NCBI RefSeq assembly: GCF_001646655.1
Contig: NZ_LPZN01000002.1
Location: forward strand, 62,001 to 126,000
DNA length: 64,000 nucleotides
Direction of reading: 5' to 3'
DNA from: Rhodococcus gordoniae
Lineage (GTDB): Bacteria > Actinomycetota > Actinomycetes > Mycobacteriales > Mycobacteriaceae
Of the stretch, positions 43,569 through 52,353 are shown piece by piece. Below the pieces are notes generated by a model. The model saw only the letters and a list, made by a program, of their open reading frames with translations. It did not search any database and was not told where the DNA came from. Both the position numbers and the translations under genes were made by a program. Every line of letters begins with the position of its first letter. The first letter of the stretch is position 1.

Positions 43569-44915
43569 GTGACCACAGGCGAAATCGCGCACGACAAGTC
43601 GGCCACCGCCGACGGACCCGGCCGGCCGGCGACCGGCTCGACACCTCTCGTGACCCCCGGTCGCGCGTGGAGCATGACCGGCCTGGTCATCTTCCTCTAC
43701 GTCGTCAACTACGCCGACAAGGCCGTCCTCGGCATCATCGCCCAGCCTCTGGCGCGTGAGCTCGGCATGAGCTCCTCCCAGATCGGCCTGGTCGGTTCGC
43801 TGTTCTTCGTCACATTCACCGTCGGCGGATTCTTCGCCGGGCCGCTGAACAAGTACATGACCCTCCGCTGGGCCCTGCTGGCCCTCGGCCTGATCTGGTC
43901 GGTGGTCATGCTGCCGCTCGTCGTCAGCGCGAGCTTCGCGATGCTGGTGGTCACCCGCATGCTGCTCGGTCTCGCCGAAGGACCGAGTTCGGCACTCATG
44001 CACACCGCCGCGTACTCGTGGCACCCGCCGGCCAAGCGTGGCCTGCCCGGCGCCTTCCTGGCCGGTTCCGCCTCGGTTGCCAAGATCGCCCTCGCTCCCG
44101 TCCTGACCTTCATCACCGTCGAGTGGGGATGGCGTGCCGCGCTGATCTCGCTGTCGATCCTCGGTGCGGTCTGGATGGGCTGCTGGCTCCTCGGCTGGAA
44201 GGAAGGCCCTTACACCAGCAAGGCCGTCAAGGGCGCCGCGACCGCCGCCTCCGCCGTGCAGACCGAACCGTCCGTGCCGTGGCGCAGGATCTTCCTCACC
44301 CGCACCTTCCTCAGCTGTGCGATCCTGATCATGGTCGTCTACGCGTTGACCACCGTCGTCCTGACCTGGCTGCCGTCCTACTTCGAGGTCGGTCTCGGCT
44401 ACAGCGCTCTGCAGGCCGGCTCGATGTTCGCCCTGCCGTCCATCATCGGACTGTTCCTCATGATCAGCTCGGGCACGGTCACCGACCGTCTCAGCGCCAA
44501 GGGTTACCGTTCGCGGGTCGTCCGCATCATCGTGCCCGCCGTCGGCGTGCTCATCTGCGGTGCCATCCTGGTCTTCCTCCCCTCGATCGGCACGCCGGGT
44601 CTCGCCGTCGCAGTCGTCTCCATCGGTTACGGATTCGGTGCCATCGCGTTCCCGCTCATCAACGCCGCGATCTCCGAGCTGTGCCCGCCGCAGCAGACCG
44701 CGGGCACGATGGGGGTCTTCCTCGCGCTGATGGCCGTCGGCGGTCTGGTCGCCCCCTACGGCACGGGTGTCCTCGTCGACAACGCCGCCACTGCGGCGGA
44801 GGGTTACGCAACGGCCTTCCAGGTCATCGGTGCACTCGGTGCGCTCGCCGCGATCCTGGTCCTGTTCCTCGCGAACCCGGAGCGCGATCGCAAGATCATC
44901 CGGGCCGCGGCCTGA
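43569..44915 (+). CDS. MFS transporter, organic-acid type
   Basis: The 448-residue protein starts at GTG 43569 after GAAGGGA. About twelve membrane helices are seen. MFS signature features include the helix 2-3 loop GPLNKYMTLRWALL, MLLGLAEGPSSALMHTAAYSW on helix 4-5, and a central hydrophilic loop (KAVKGAATAASAVQTEPSVPW). Helix 1 contains VNYADKAVLGIIAQPLARELG, resembling the glucarate/aromatic-acid anion:cation symporters (ACS branch). It probably imports the acid degraded by the surrounding acyl-CoA genes. Confidence 0.92.
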   Translation: MTTGEIAHDKSATADGPGRPATGSTPLVTPGRAWSMTGLVIFLYVVNYADKAVLGIIAQPLARELGMSSSQIGLVGSLFFVTFTVGGFFAGPLNKYMTLRWALLALGLIWSVVMLPLVVSASFAMLVVTRMLLGLAEGPSSALMHTAAYSWHPPAKRGLPGAFLAGSASVAKIALAPVLTFITVEWGWRAALISLSILGAVWMGCWLLGWKEGPYTSKAVKGAATAASAVQTEPSVPWRRIFLTRTFLSCAILIMVVYALTTVVLTWLPSYFEVGLGYSALQAGSMFALPSIIGLFLMISSGTVTDRLSAKGYRSRVVRIIVPAVGVLICGAILVFLPSIGTPGLAVAVVSIGYGFGAIAFPLINAAISELCPPQQTAGTMGVFLALMAVGGLVAPYGTGVLVDNAATAAEGYATAFQVIGALGALAAILVLFLANPERDRKIIRAAA

Positions 44916-44940
44916 CCAGTTCGGCATAGCTTCCACCTAA

Positions 44941-44952
44941 CGGAAGCTTCCG
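44941..44952. promoter_or_regulatory. 12-bp perfect palindrome after the MFS gene
   Basis: CGGAAGCTTCCG is a perfect palindrome. AGCTTCC at 44928-44934 also pairs with GGAAGCT at 44942-44948, giving a possible alternative hairpin. It could be a regulatory site of the thiolase operon or part of the MFS terminator. Confidence 0.4.
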
Positions 44953-44969
44953 CCGAAAGACTTTCCCCT

Positions 44970-45020
44970 ACCGGCCGGGTGCATGGTCTCCTCGACTGTG
45001 AGGACCACCACCCGGCCGGT
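44970..45020 (+). promoter_or_regulatory. Long hairpin in the leader of the thiolase gene
   Basis: ACCGGCCGGGTG (44970-44981) pairs exactly with CACCCGGCCGGT (45009-45020). The loop contains an inner partial stem (GGTCTCCTC with GAGGACC). It ends 61 bases before the thiolase ATG. It may end MFS transcripts or act as an attenuator for the thiolase-SDR-ligase operon. Confidence 0.6.
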
Positions 45021-45081
45021 CGTCGTTTCCCATCACGGTTGCCCGGCAGCCGTGTCCCGCAACAGCAAAGGACCGATTCGC

Positions 45082-46212
45082 ATGCGCGATGCCGTGATCG
45101 TCGACGCCGTCCGTTCTCCCATCGGACGTCGCGGTGGTGCACTGTCCGAGATCCACCCCGTCAACCTGTCCGCACACGTGCTGACCGTGCTGGCCGAGCG
45201 GACCGGCCTCGACCCCGCCACGATCGACGACGTCCAGTGGGGTTGCGTGAGCCAGGTCGGCGACCAGGCCGGAATCGTGTCGCGCAGCGCCGTGTTCGCG
45301 GCCGGATGGCCGGTCACCGTGCCCGCCACCACGATCAACCGCGCGTGCGGATCGAGCCAGCAGGCCGTGTCCTTCGCCGCCGCGACCGTCATCTCCGGTC
45401 AGAACGACGTCGTGATCGCCGGTGGTGTCGAGTCCATGAGCCGCGTGCCGATGGGCAGCGCCGGCAAGGACGGTCGGCCCTTCCCGCAGAACGTGCTCGA
45501 CCGTTTCGAGGTTGCGGGCTTCAGCCAGGGCATCGGGGCGGAGATGATCGCGGAGAAGTGGGGTTTCTCCCGCACGCAGCTCGACGAATTCTCGCTGCGC
45601 TCGCACGAGCTGTCCGCGGCCGCCACCGACGCGGGCGCGTTCACCGGACAGATCGCCCCGGTCGGCGACTTCGCCACCGACGAGGGCGTCCGCCGCGGCG
45701 GAAGCCTCGAGTCACTCGCCGAGCTCAGGACCGTCTTCAAGGAGGACGGGGTGATCCACGCCGGCAACTCCTCGCAGATCTCCGACGGCGCCGGCGCCCT
45801 GCTCATCACCACCAGCGAATACGCTGCGGCACAAGGCTGGACCCCGCTCGCCCGCATCCACACCGCCGTCGTCGCCGCCGACGACCCGGTCGTCATGCTC
45901 ACCGGCCCGATCCCCGCCACCGAGAAGGCACTGAAGCGTTCCGGCCTGTCCATCGACGACATCGGCGCCTTCGAGATCAACGAGGCGTTCGCACCGGTGC
46001 CGCTCGCATGGCAGGTCGAGACCGGCGCGAAGCCCGACCGCCTCAACCCACTCGGCGGCGCGATCGGTGTCGGTCACCCGCTCGGCGGATCCGGTGCCAT
46101 CCTCATGACCCGCCTCGTGCACCACATGCGCGACAACGGCATCCGTTACGGGCTGCAGTCGATGTGCGAAGCCGGCGGCATGGCCAACGCCACCATCCTC
46201 GAAGTGCTCTGA
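45082..46212 (+). CDS. Acetyl-CoA acyltransferase (thiolase)
   Basis: The 376-residue thiolase starts at ATG 45082 with an AAAGGA site. The nucleophilic Cys89 is in NRACGSSQQA; the C-terminal pair is GGAIGVGHPLGGSGA (His) and MCEAGGMANA (Cys). FEINEAFAPVPLAW is also typical. It belongs to the degradative type II thiolases. It heads a set with an SDR and an acyl-CoA ligase downstream. Start region: the stretch upstream (44983-45081) also reads in frame but lacks a ribosome site. Confidence 0.94.
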   Translation: MRDAVIVDAVRSPIGRRGGALSEIHPVNLSAHVLTVLAERTGLDPATIDDVQWGCVSQVGDQAGIVSRSAVFAAGWPVTVPATTINRACGSSQQAVSFAAATVISGQNDVVIAGGVESMSRVPMGSAGKDGRPFPQNVLDRFEVAGFSQGIGAEMIAEKWGFSRTQLDEFSLRSHELSAAATDAGAFTGQIAPVGDFATDEGVRRGGSLESLAELRTVFKEDGVIHAGNSSQISDGAGALLITTSEYAAAQGWTPLARIHTAVVAADDPVVMLTGPIPATEKALKRSGLSIDDIGAFEINEAFAPVPLAWQVETGAKPDRLNPLGGAIGVGHPLGGSGAILMTRLVHHMRDNGIRYGLQSMCEAGGMANATILEVL

Positions 46213-46281
46213 TTCGAAAGCTCTCCGAGCCGTTCTGATTCCACTTCGTCACCCAGCTGCTACGAACTCGAAGGAAGCACA

Positions 46282-47046
46282 ATGGAACTCAAAGGTCTGT
46301 CCGTCGCCGTCACCGGCGGAGCATCCGGTCTCGGCCTCGCCACCGCACGTCGCGTCCTGGCGACCGGTGGCAACGTCACTCTCATCGACCTCCCCGGCTC
46401 GAACGGTGAGGAGATCGCGAAGGAACTCGGCGACGGCGCCGTCTTCGCCCCCGGCGACGTGACCGATTCGGAGCAGTTCGCGGCAGCACTGGATGTCGCG
46501 CACGAGCGCGGCGGTCTGCGCGGTGTCGTGCACTGCGCCGGTGCCGGACGCAAGATGCGTGTCCTCGACAAGGAGGGCAAGGCCGGTTCGCTCGAGGATT
46601 TCGAGTTCGTGATCCGCCTCAACCTCATCGGCTCGTTCAACGCGCTGCGTCTCGGCGCCGAGCGCATGGCCGAGCTCGACCTCATCGAGGACGAGCGCGG
46701 CGCCGTCGTCATGACCGCCTCCGTCGCGGCCTTCGAGGGCCAGATCGGCCAGATCAATTACTCGGCATCCAAGGCCGGCATCGTCGGCATGACGATCGTC
46801 GCCGCACGCGACCTCGCCAGCAAGGGCATCCGCGTCAACACCATCGCCCCGGGCATCATGGACACCCCGCTGCTCGCCCGTCTACGCGACGACGTCCGCA
46901 AGTCGCTCGAGGCGACGGTGCCCAACCCGTCCCGTCTGGGCAGGCCCGACGAGTTCGGCCGCCTCGCGACCGACATCCTCGAGAACGGCTACCTCAACGG
47001 TGAGACCATCCGCCTCGACGGCGCCATCCGTATGGCACCGCGTTGA
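46282..47046 (+). CDS. Short-chain dehydrogenase (3-hydroxyacyl-CoA dehydrogenase type 2-like)
   Basis: The 254-residue SDR has TGGASGLGLATARRV as the dinucleotide motif, the catalytic YSASK in QINYSASKAGIVGM, and NTIAPGIMDTPLLARL. The last motif and overall length resemble HSD17B10/3-hydroxyacyl-CoA dehydrogenases, which act on branched or cyclic hydroxyacyl-CoA. It is 69 bases after the thiolase gene and overlaps the acyl-CoA ligase gene, so the three are likely one operon. Confidence 0.92.
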   Translation: MELKGLSVAVTGGASGLGLATARRVLATGGNVTLIDLPGSNGEEIAKELGDGAVFAPGDVTDSEQFAAALDVAHERGGLRGVVHCAGAGRKMRVLDKEGKAGSLEDFEFVIRLNLIGSFNALRLGAERMAELDLIEDERGAVVMTASVAAFEGQIGQINYSASKAGIVGMTIVAARDLASKGIRVNTIAPGIMDTPLLARLRDDVRKSLEATVPNPSRLGRPDEFGRLATDILENGYLNGETIRLDGAIRMAPR

Positions 47047-48716
47047 GCCGGGCGTCGACCGTGACTTCGGCTTCCGATCTCGCACAGCGAAGGCTGTCGT
47101 ACCCGGCGACGACGATGGCGGTGTGGGCGCCGAGCCTCGCCGCCGTCTACGGCGACCGGCCGGCAGTGATCGACGGCGACCGGGTCCTCACCTACAACGA
47201 CCTCGACGCACGGTCGGCGCAGTTCGCGAGCGTGCTCCACGAGGCCGGGGTGCGAGCCCGCGACGTCGTTCTCCTGCACCTGGGCAACTGCGTCGAGTTC
47301 CACATCGCCTACTACGGCGCGCTCCGGGTGGGGGCGGCGGTCACGCTGGTCAATCCGCTCCAGCCCGAACCCGGTCTGCGGCGCCAGATCGAGGAGACCT
47401 CCGCGGTCGCGGCGGTCACCGGTGCCGCGCAACTCGACACCTTGCTCCGAGCCGCGGAGGGGACGAGTGTGCGCTTGATCGCAGTCGTCTCCGACGAGGC
47501 GGTGAACGGCTCCCGTGCCGTGCATTTCGGTGATGCACTGGAAGAACGCCCCACGACATTCGAGCCGGTCGTCACCGGCCCGGACGACATTGCGCACATC
47601 GCGTATACCGGTGGCACGACCGGCGTTTCGAAGGGAGTGCGGGTACTGCAGCGCAACGTCGTCGGAAACGTCACCCAGATGTGTGCGTGGCGAGCCGGCC
47701 ATCAGCTGGTCGCCGACGTCGACGGGCGGATCTCGCTCGAACCGATCGACGATCTGGACGTTGCCGGCGTCGTCCCGGCCCACGGGGCCACGATCGTGGT
47801 ATCCCCGCTGTTCCACGCACACGCGTTGATCAACACGTCGTTCCTCCTCGCCTGCGGCCTGACCCAGGTACTTGCCGGACGGTTCGAGCCGGGGCACATG
47901 CTCGCTCTGATCGAGCAGTACGAAGCCAGTTACATCACGGGCAGTCCCGCCATGTGGCATGCGCTCGCCGAGCACCCCGATGTCGCTGTCCGGGATCTGT
48001 CGACCGTGCGGGTTGTCGCGTCCGGTGCGGCGCCGATCGACCACGTGACCCTCGAAAGTCTCGAGCGCGCATTCCCCAATGCGCGTATCGCCGAGGGGTA
48101 CGGGCTGACCGAGGGCACGTGTGTGGTCACGGCGATGCCGCTCGTCGTCGGCACCGAATACCGCCTCGGCAGCGTCGGACTGCCGATCTTCGACACCGAG
48201 GTGCAGATTCGCGCGCAGGGCGACCCGTCGGTCGTCCTCGGGCCGGACGAGCGGGGAGAACTGTGGGTGCGTGGCCCCCAGGTCACCGGCGGTTACCTCG
48301 GGCATCCGGACATCACAGCCGAGCAGTACGTCGACGGCTGGCTCGCGACCGGCGACATCGCCTACGTGGACGCCGACGGTTACGTGTTCATCGCCGACCG
48401 GGCGAAGGACATGTTGATCTACAAGGGCTACAACGTGTATCCACGTGAGCTCGAGGAGATTCTGGTGACGCACCCGAAGGTGTCCACCGCCGCGGTGGTG
48501 GGTCGTGACGTCGGTGCCGTGGGCCAGGAGCCCGTCGCCTTCGTCGTCCCGATTGCCGGCGAGGATGTCGACGAGGAGGAGCTGAAGGCGTTCGTCGCCG
48601 AACGTGTCGTGCCCTACAAGAAGATTCGCGAGGTAGTGATGGTCGAGGCCCTTCCGACCTCCGCTGCGGGCAAGATCCTCAAGACGGATCTGCGTTCGCG
48701 CCTGACGGTTTCCTGA
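47043..48716 (+). CDS. AMP-dependent acyl-CoA synthetase/ligase
   Basis: The 557-residue ligase uses TTG 47043, overlapping the SDR stop (TTGA); GTG 47061 is an alternative. The P-loop-like AMP motif is IAYTGGTTGVSKGV. The adenylation motif GYGLTEGTC and the domain hinge WLATGDIAYVDADGYVFIADR are present. The C-terminal catalytic Lys is in PTSAAGKILK. ANL ligases of this size activate medium-chain or aromatic acids. It probably activates the acid used by this island. Confidence 0.92.
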   Translation: MSRASTVTSASDLAQRRLSYPATTMAVWAPSLAAVYGDRPAVIDGDRVLTYNDLDARSAQFASVLHEAGVRARDVVLLHLGNCVEFHIAYYGALRVGAAVTLVNPLQPEPGLRRQIEETSAVAAVTGAAQLDTLLRAAEGTSVRLIAVVSDEAVNGSRAVHFGDALEERPTTFEPVVTGPDDIAHIAYTGGTTGVSKGVRVLQRNVVGNVTQMCAWRAGHQLVADVDGRISLEPIDDLDVAGVVPAHGATIVVSPLFHAHALINTSFLLACGLTQVLAGRFEPGHMLALIEQYEASYITGSPAMWHALAEHPDVAVRDLSTVRVVASGAAPIDHVTLESLERAFPNARIAEGYGLTEGTCVVTAMPLVVGTEYRLGSVGLPIFDTEVQIRAQGDPSVVLGPDERGELWVRGPQVTGGYLGHPDITAEQYVDGWLATGDIAYVDADGYVFIADRAKDMLIYKGYNVYPRELEEILVTHPKVSTAAVVGRDVGAVGQEPVAFVVPIAGEDVDEEELKAFVAERVVPYKKIREVVMVEALPTSAAGKILKTDLRSRLTVS

Positions 48717-48724
48717 CACCGCCC

Positions 48725-48761
48725 GAACATGCCCCCGGCATCGAATGCCGGGGGCGTGTTC
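48725..48761. terminator. Bidirectional terminator hairpin
   Basis: GAACATGCCCCCGGCA (48725-48740), loop TCGAA, then TGCCGGGGGCGTGTTC (48746-48761), with a single T.G wobble. It lies between the convergent ligase and acyl-CoA dehydrogenase genes. Confidence 0.88.
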
Positions 48762-48770
48762 GTATCTGCG

Positions 48771-49955
48771 TCAGGAGTTCTTCTTCTGCTCCTGCTTCAC
48801 GAGGCCGCCTCCGATGATCAGGCGCTGGATCTCGCTGGTGCCCTCGTACAGACGCAGCAGACGCACGTCGCGATAGATCCGCTCGACCGGCACCTCACGC
48901 ATGTAACCGGTGCCACCGTGGATCTGCACCGCGAGATCGGCGACCTTGCCGACCATCTCGGTGCAGTACAGCTTCGCCACCGACGGCGCGATACGGCGGT
49001 CGGTCTCCTCGACCCACGCCTTGGCAGCGTCGCGGACGAGGGCGCGGCCGGCCATGACGCCGGTCTGCTGGTCGGCGATCATCGCCTGCACCAACTGGAA
49101 GTTGCCGATGGGGTTGCCGCCCTGCGTGGCGGTCGCGGCGTAGGTGACGGACTCGTCGAGGGCGCGCTGGGCCTGCCCGACAGACAGCGCGGCGATGTGC
49201 ACGCGGCCGCGGGCGAGGGAGACCATCGCGGCCTTGTACCCGACGTCCTCGCTGCCCCCGACGAGCGCGGAGTTCGGCACGCGTACGTCGTCGAAGTGCA
49301 CGTCTGCGGTCCAGGCACCTTCCTGGCCCATCTTGGCGTCCTTGTTGCCCACCCGAACGCCGGGGGTGTCGGCGGGGACGAGGAAGACGGCGATGCCGGT
49401 GCCGTTCTCGTCGGCCGGTCGGGTGCGGGCGAACACGACGAACAGGTTCGCAAGCGGAGCGTTGGTGATGAACCGCTTCTCACCGGTGATCACCCAGTCG
49501 TCGCCGTCGCGCACGGCCTTGGTGCGCAGACCCGACGGGTTCGAGCCGGCGCCCGGTTCCGTCAGGGCGAAGGAGGCCACGACGTCGCCGGACGCGATGC
49601 CCTCGAGCCACTGCTCCTTCTGCTCGTCGGTGCCGAAGTTGACGAGCACCTGACCGGCGATGCCGTTGTTGGTGCCGAACATCGAGCGCAGCGACAAGGT
49701 GGTGTAGCCCAGCTCCATCGCGAGTTCCGCGTCCTGCTGCAGATTCAGACCGAGGCCGCCCCACTGCTGCGGGATGGCGTAGCCGAACAGACCCATGTCC
49801 TTCGCGGCCTGGCGGATGTCCTCGGGAACCGCATCGGTCTCGGCGATCTCCTGCTCGCGCGGCACGACCACGTTGCGCACGAACGCGCGGGTCTGCGCGA
49901 GGATCTCGCGGAAGTCGTCTTCGTCGACCTCGGGGGACGGGATGGAGAGTGTCAT
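48771..49955 (-). CDS. Acyl-CoA dehydrogenase
   Basis: The 394-residue enzyme starts at ATG 49955 with an AAGG site. It has SFALTEPGAGSNPSGLRTKA (note GSN where most relatives have GSD), FITNAPLANLFVVFART, QIHGGTGYMREVPVERIYRDVR and LYEGTSEIQ with the catalytic Glu. QIHGGTGYM instead of GGYGY occurs in several branched or cyclic acyl-CoA dehydrogenases. It diverges from an SDR-thiolase pair across a palindrome-containing region, so the three genes are probably co-regulated. Confidence 0.93.
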   Translation of the reverse strand: MTLSIPSPEVDEDDFREILAQTRAFVRNVVVPREQEIAETDAVPEDIRQAAKDMGLFGYAIPQQWGGLGLNLQQDAELAMELGYTTLSLRSMFGTNNGIAGQVLVNFGTDEQKEQWLEGIASGDVVASFALTEPGAGSNPSGLRTKAVRDGDDWVITGEKRFITNAPLANLFVVFARTRPADENGTGIAVFLVPADTPGVRVGNKDAKMGQEGAWTADVHFDDVRVPNSALVGGSEDVGYKAAMVSLARGRVHIAALSVGQAQRALDESVTYAATATQGGNPIGNFQLVQAMIADQQTGVMAGRALVRDAAKAWVEETDRRIAPSVAKLYCTEMVGKVADLAVQIHGGTGYMREVPVERIYRDVRLLRLYEGTSEIQRLIIGGGLVKQEQKKNS

Positions 49956-49995
49956 GTCTACAACCTTCGTGTGGTCGCCGGGAGGTGTCCAATAC

Positions 49996-50009
49996 GAATG
50001 GCGCCATTC
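49996..50009. promoter_or_regulatory. 14-bp perfect palindrome between divergent ACAD and SDR genes
   Basis: GAATGGCGCCATTC is a perfect palindrome. Flanking ATAC on one side and GTAT on the other extend it, apart from two extra bases on one arm. It lies 41-54 bases from the ACAD start. ATATTCGG is repeated nearby (50063-50070 and 50081-50088), upstream of the SDR. Confidence 0.6.
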
Positions 50010-50122
50010 CCGTATAGGCATTCTCGATGGATGAGGGCCGCTCTACCGGCCGGTTCGCCGTTATATTCGGAAACATCGACATATTCGGGGGCCGTCGCGT
50101 GCCCCATCGAAAGGAATCTCGG

Positions 50123-50863
50123 ATGTCTCTGTTGGAGAACCGTACCGCCGTGATCACCGGTGGCGCTCAGGGAATCGGCTTCGCCATCGCGCAGGAGTTC
50201 GTCGACGCCGGCGCTCGTGTCGTGATCGGCGACCTCGATCTCGACGCCGCGAACGCCGCTGCGGAGAAGCTCGGCGGCCGCGACGTGGCCCGCGCGGTGC
50301 GCGCCGACGTCGTCGAGTCCGCCGACTGGGACACCCTCCTCGCCGAGGCCGTCGACGGTTTCGGTTCGCTCGACGTGGTGGTCAACAACGCCGGTATCAC
50401 CCGCGACGCCACGATGCGCACGATGACCGAAGAAGACTTCGACCTGGTCGTCTCGGTACACCTGAAGGGCACCTGGCACGGCACCCGCAAGGCCTCCGCG
50501 ATCATGCGTGAGGCCAAGCGCGGCGCGATCGTCAACATCTCCTCGCTGTCCGGCAAGGTCGGCATGGTCGGCCAGACCAACTACTCCGCCGCCAAGGCGG
50601 GCATCGTCGGCCTGACCAAGGCCGCCGCCAAGGAGATGGCGCACCACGGCGTGCGGGTCAACGCGATCCAGCCCGGCCTGATCCGATCGGCGATGACCGA
50701 GGCGATGCCGCAGAAGGCATGGGATCAGAAGATGAGCGAGATCCCGATGGGCCGTCCCGGCGAGGTCGACGAGATTGCCTCCGTCGCACTGTTCCTCGCA
50801 TCCGATATGTCCTCCTACATGACCGGCACCGTCCTCGAGGTCACCGGCGGCCGCTTCATGTGA
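50123..50863 (+). CDS. Short-chain dehydrogenase (FabG-like 3-oxoacyl reductase)
   Basis: The 246-residue SDR starts at ATG 50123 with an AAAGGA site. It shows [51 protein letters not shown] (catalytic Ser, Tyr and Lys) and [16 protein letters not shown]. Its length and motifs are those of FabG/acetoacetyl-CoA reductase-like enzymes. It is followed at 39 bases by a thiolase, so it probably acts as 3-hydroxyacyl-CoA dehydrogenase in the same pathway. Confidence 0.94.
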   Translation: MSLLENRTAVITGGAQGIGFAIAQEFVDAGARVVIGDLDLDAANAAAEKLGGRDVARAVRADVVESADWDTLLAEAVDGFGSLDVVVNNAGITRDATMRTMTEEDFDLVVSVHLKGTWHGTRKASAIMREAKRGAIVNISSLSGKVGMVGQTNYSAAKAGIVGLTKAAAKEMAHHGVRVNAIQPGLIRSAMTEAMPQKAWDQKMSEIPMGRPGEVDEIASVALFLASDMSSYMTGTVLEVTGGRFM

Positions 50864-50902
50864 CGGTCCACCCCGTCACCCGTTCACTTTCGAAAGGTCA
50901 TC

Positions 50903-52114
50903 ATGCGCGAAGTTGTCATCTGCGAGCCGGTCCGTACCCCGATCGGCCGCTACGGTGGAATGTTCAAGTCCCTCACCGCAGTCGACCTCGGTGTCGCGGC
51001 GCTGAAGGGCCTGCTCGAGCGCACCGGTGTTGCCCCCGAACAGGTTCAGGACGTCATCCTCGGTCACTGCAACGGCAACAGCGAGGCCCCGGCCATCGGC
51101 CGCGTCGTGGCCCTCGACGCCGGTCTGCCGATCACGGTGCCCGGCATGCACATCGATCGTCGTTGCGGTTCGGGGCTGCAGGCCGTCGTCCAGGCCGCCT
51201 TCCAGGTCGGTAACGGCGACCACGATCTCGTCGTCGCCGGTGGTACCGAGTCGATGAGCAACGCGGCGTTCTACTCCACCGACATCCGCTGGGGTGGCGC
51301 CCGCACCGGTGTGCAGATGCACGACGGTCTGGTCCGTGCCCGCTCGACCGCCGGCGGCCGCTTCTACCCGGTTCCCGGCGGCATGATCGAGACCGCCGAG
51401 AACTTGCGTCGCGAGTACTCGATCTCCCGCGACGAACAGGACGAGCTGGCCCTGAACTCACACCTGCGTGCCGTCCACGCCCAGAAGAACGGGATCCTCG
51501 CCGAGGAGATCATCCCCGTCACGGTCAGCAGCCGTAGGGGCGACGAGGTCATCGACACCGACGAGCACCCGCGCCCGGACATCAGCCTGGAGACCCTGGC
51601 CCAGCTGAAGCCGATCATGGGTAGGCAGGACCCCGAGGCCACCGTCACCGCCGGCAACGCCAGCGGCCAGAACGACGCCGCCTCCATGGCGATCGTCACC
51701 ACCCCGGAGAAGGCCGCCGAGCTGGGCCTGACCCCGCTGGTGCGGTTCGTCTCCTGGGGTGTCGCCGGTGTCGAGCCCAAGGTCATGGGCATCGGACCCG
51801 TACCGGCCACCGAGGTCGCCCTCGCCAGGGCCGGGATCACCCTCGCGGATGTCGATCTCATCGAGCTCAACGAGGCATTCGCCGCGCAGGCCCTCGCCGT
51901 GACCCGCGAGTGGAAATTCGGCAAGGCCGACTTCGAGCGCACCAACGTCCACGGCTCCGGCATCTCGCTCGGCCACCCGGTGGGCGCGACCGGCGGACGC
52001 ATGCTCGCCACCCTCGCCCGCGAGCTGCAGCGTCGCGAGGCCCGCTACGGCCTCGAAACCATGTGCATCGGTGGCGGCCAGGGGCTGGCCGCGATCTTCG
52101 AGCGCGTCGCGTAA
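50903..52114 (+). CDS. Acetyl-CoA acetyltransferase (thiolase)
   Basis: The 403-residue thiolase has Cys88 in HIDRRCGSGLQA, His in VHGSGISLGHPVGATGG and Cys in ETMCIGGGQGLA. The insert after residue 120 (STDIRWGGARTGVQMHDGLVRARSTAGGRFYPVPGG) is longer than in the thiolase at 45082 and is typical of acetyl-CoA acetyltransferases. It shares a transcript with the SDR and ends at a strong terminator. Confidence 0.95.
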   Translation: MREVVICEPVRTPIGRYGGMFKSLTAVDLGVAALKGLLERTGVAPEQVQDVILGHCNGNSEAPAIGRVVALDAGLPITVPGMHIDRRCGSGLQAVVQAAFQVGNGDHDLVVAGGTESMSNAAFYSTDIRWGGARTGVQMHDGLVRARSTAGGRFYPVPGGMIETAENLRREYSISRDEQDELALNSHLRAVHAQKNGILAEEIIPVTVSSRRGDEVIDTDEHPRPDISLETLAQLKPIMGRQDPEATVTAGNASGQNDAASMAIVTTPEKAAELGLTPLVRFVSWGVAGVEPKVMGIGPVPATEVALARAGITLADVDLIELNEAFAAQALAVTREWKFGKADFERTNVHGSGISLGHPVGATGGRMLATLARELQRREARYGLETMCIGGGQGLAAIFERVA

Positions 52115-52128
52115 GCAGTCGGTTCCCG

Positions 52129-52184
52129 GTTCGGGGAGGTTGCGTCCGGTTCTCTCGAAGAACCCGGACACAGCCTCCCCGAAC
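52129..52184 (+). terminator. Strong terminator after thiolase
   Basis: GTTCGGGGAGG at 52129-52139 pairs with CCTCCCCGAAC at 52174-52184, and CCGGTTCT with AGAACCCGG inside. Only a few positions are unpaired. TTCTTTC follows, giving a partial U-tract for the plus strand. Confidence 0.85.
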
Positions 52185-52353
52185 TTCTTTCGTCGCAGAT
52201 GACCGGCCTGGGGAGGACGTCGAGTTGTCCACAACCGACCCTCGACGCGGCGTCCGGAGGCGAGTCGCGCCCGGCATGCTCGGCGCGTGATCGGCTTCGA
52301 CGAACCGTTCTCGGGACGCGTGACATTCGCTGCCGGCGTTCCGGCGGGCGCTG

